From NCBI GenBank assembly GCA_023432475.1, contig JAEYUN010000005.1, forward strand, positions 1 through 13,640: 13,640 bases of DNA. The letters run 5' to 3'. Each line of letters begins with the position of its first letter. Position 1 is the first letter of the stretch. Shown here in pieces: positions 12,709 to 13,640 of this stretch. A program made the position numbers and the translations under genes. This DNA comes from Candidatus Parcubacteria bacterium. Lineage in GTDB: Bacteria; Patescibacteriota; Saccharimonadia; Saccharimonadales; Saccharimonadaceae. Under the pieces are notes generated by a model that saw only the letters and a list, made by a program, of their open reading frames with translations, was not told where the DNA came from and ran no database searches.

Positions 12709-13640
12709 ATGAGCTTGAAAATTCACTACCTTGACCATGCTGCTGCAACCCCGCTGGACGAGCGGGTTTTTTTGGCGATGCAGCCGTATCTTAAGGAGGA
12801 TTTTTATAATCCATCCTCAAGCTATGCCGGTGGACGTAGGGTAAGGGGTGCTTTGGAGAAGGCGCGGACGAATATCGCCGGTCTTTTAGGAGCAAAACCT
12901 GTCGATATTATTTTTACAGCCGGTGCGACCGAGTCAATCCATATGGCCCTAGTAGGGGTGCTGAGCGAGGGTGGCCATGCCGTGATTGGCGCAACTGAAC
13001 ATGTTGCTGTCAGGTCAGCAGCCGAAGCTTACCCACACAGCATAGCGACTAGCGACAGCCGTGGTTTGGTTACGGCCGAAGCTGTCCGAGCGGCTATGAA
13101 GGACGACACGGTACTTATTAGCCTAGCTTTAGCTGATAGCGAATTTGGCACGGTTCAACCGATAGCGGAAATCGCTCGTTTAGTAGAAACAGAGCGAGAA
13201 AAGAGACAACTAGCTGGCAACCGGACACCGCTCTATTTGCACAGCGACGGCTCACAGGCTGTCAACACGCTTAATCTGAAAGTTTCGCGTTTAGGCGTTG
13301 ATATGCTCAGTTTAAATGCTGCCAAATGTTACGGTCCTAAACAAGTCGGTTTACTTTGGCTCAAATCATCGATACAACTCAAACCGTTCTTGACAGGCGG
13401 CGGTCAGGAGCGTGGCTTGCGTAGTGGGACCGAAAATGTGGCTGGTGCTGTCGGTTTTGCTATGGCGCTAGAATTAGCTCAAAAAGGAGCCCGCCATGAA
13501 AATGAACGGCTTAACAGACTCCGAGACGACTTAAAGAAGCGACTTCAAACTGCTCTGCCTGAGCTGATTTTTGACGGCCATCCGAAACATTGCTTGCCGG
13601 GACATATACATATTCATCTTGCCGACTTGGACGCCGAACG
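12709..13640 (+). CDS. Cysteine desulfurase, IscS/NifS type (3' end outside window)
   Basis: A PLP-dependent enzyme that takes sulfur from cysteine as a persulfide for Fe-S clusters or tRNA thiolation. The frame is open for 310 residues to the window edge. Motifs: YLDHAAATPLD (7-17), NPSSSYAGGRRVR (34-46), TAGATESIHMAL (70-81), ATEHVAV (95-101) with PLP-stacking H98, HSDGSQAV (178-185) with D180 and Q183, the PLP lysine K206 in NAAKCYGPKQVG (203-214) and GGGQERGLRSGTENV (230-244). In most relatives the lysine follows histidine (S-A-H-K or S-G-H-K); here it follows alanine. The VNNEIG segment reads ADSEFG (142-147). The catalytic cysteine loop (near residue 328 in E. coli IscS) is beyond the window, so activity cannot be confirmed. 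IscS, NifS and the tRNA-thiolation type cannot be separated here, so no symbol is given. Confidence 0.92.
   Translation, partial: MSLKIHYLDHAAATPLDERVFLAMQPYLKEDFYNPSSSYAGGRRVRGALEKARTNIAGLLGAKPVDIIFTAGATESIHMALVGVLSEGGHAVIGATEHVAVRSAAEAYPHSIATSDSRGLVTAEAVRAAMKDDTVLISLALADSEFGTVQPIAEIARLVETEREKRQLAGNRTPLYLHSDGSQAVNTLNLKVSRLGVDMLSLNAAKCYGPKQVGLLWLKSSIQLKPFLTGGGQERGLRSGTENVAGAVGFAMALELAQKGARHENERLNRLRDDLKKRLQTALPELIFDGHPKHCLPGHIHIHLADLDAE

Noticed and set aside
1..13640. tRNA, rRNA, CRISPR arrays, insertion sequences, riboswitches and a recoded UGA codon
   Set aside because: No regularly spaced repeats, terminal inverted repeats, transposase, tRNA-like cloverleaf or long leader was found, and TGA terminates pgk and the 9875 gene at sensible places.

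Overview
The window is a compact bacterial chromosome segment, close to 50% GC by eye. Every recognisable gene lies on the plus strand and gaps rarely exceed 80 bases. The gene set suggests a small-genome member of the Candidate Phyla Radiation (Patescibacteria), most plausibly Saccharibacteria (TM7). The reasons are very short intergenic spaces, short versions of housekeeping enzymes, a G5/DUF348 wall protein next to rsmA, CPR-like active-site wording in the cysteine desulfurase, and several small proteins I cannot place in any family. TGA is used as a stop (pgk and the gene ending at 11074), so the recoded UGA=Gly code of Gracilibacteria and Absconditabacteria does not apply. The lineage is an inference from content, not a measured placement.

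Layout. 1-2315 is a lower-glycolysis block: the end of pyruvate kinase, a strong hairpin terminator, then pgk and tpiA. 2332-3258 encodes an intrinsically disordered protein with one C-terminal membrane helix. 3304-5421 is a UvrD/PcrA helicase. 5503-6801 is a secreted wall protein with a DUF348/G5 stalk and a phage-tail-lysozyme-like end. It is followed closely by rsmA (6817-7572), a divergent YfiH/laccase-domain protein (7584-8318) and metG (8350-9837). 9875-12703 holds four tightly packed genes: an unknown 399-residue protein, a TatD hydrolase overlapping it by 4 bases, and two small unknown proteins. The window ends inside a cysteine desulfurase gene (12709 onward).

Expression. The clearest regulatory theme is that many start codons sit only 7-11 bases after a -10-like hexamer and have no Shine-Dalgarno site (pgk, uvrD, rsmA, the laccase-domain gene, metG, the desulfurase). 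This predicts leaderless or nearly leaderless mRNAs. In two cases the -10 hexamer overlaps the stop codon of the upstream gene. Two other genes (2332 and 9875) carry good Shine-Dalgarno sequences and look like internal operon members.

There are no RNA genes, CRISPR arrays, insertion sequences or stretches over 300 bases without a gene. I see no clear new defence or mobile system. The least explained content is the cluster of unknown proteins around tatD and the disordered membrane-anchored protein.
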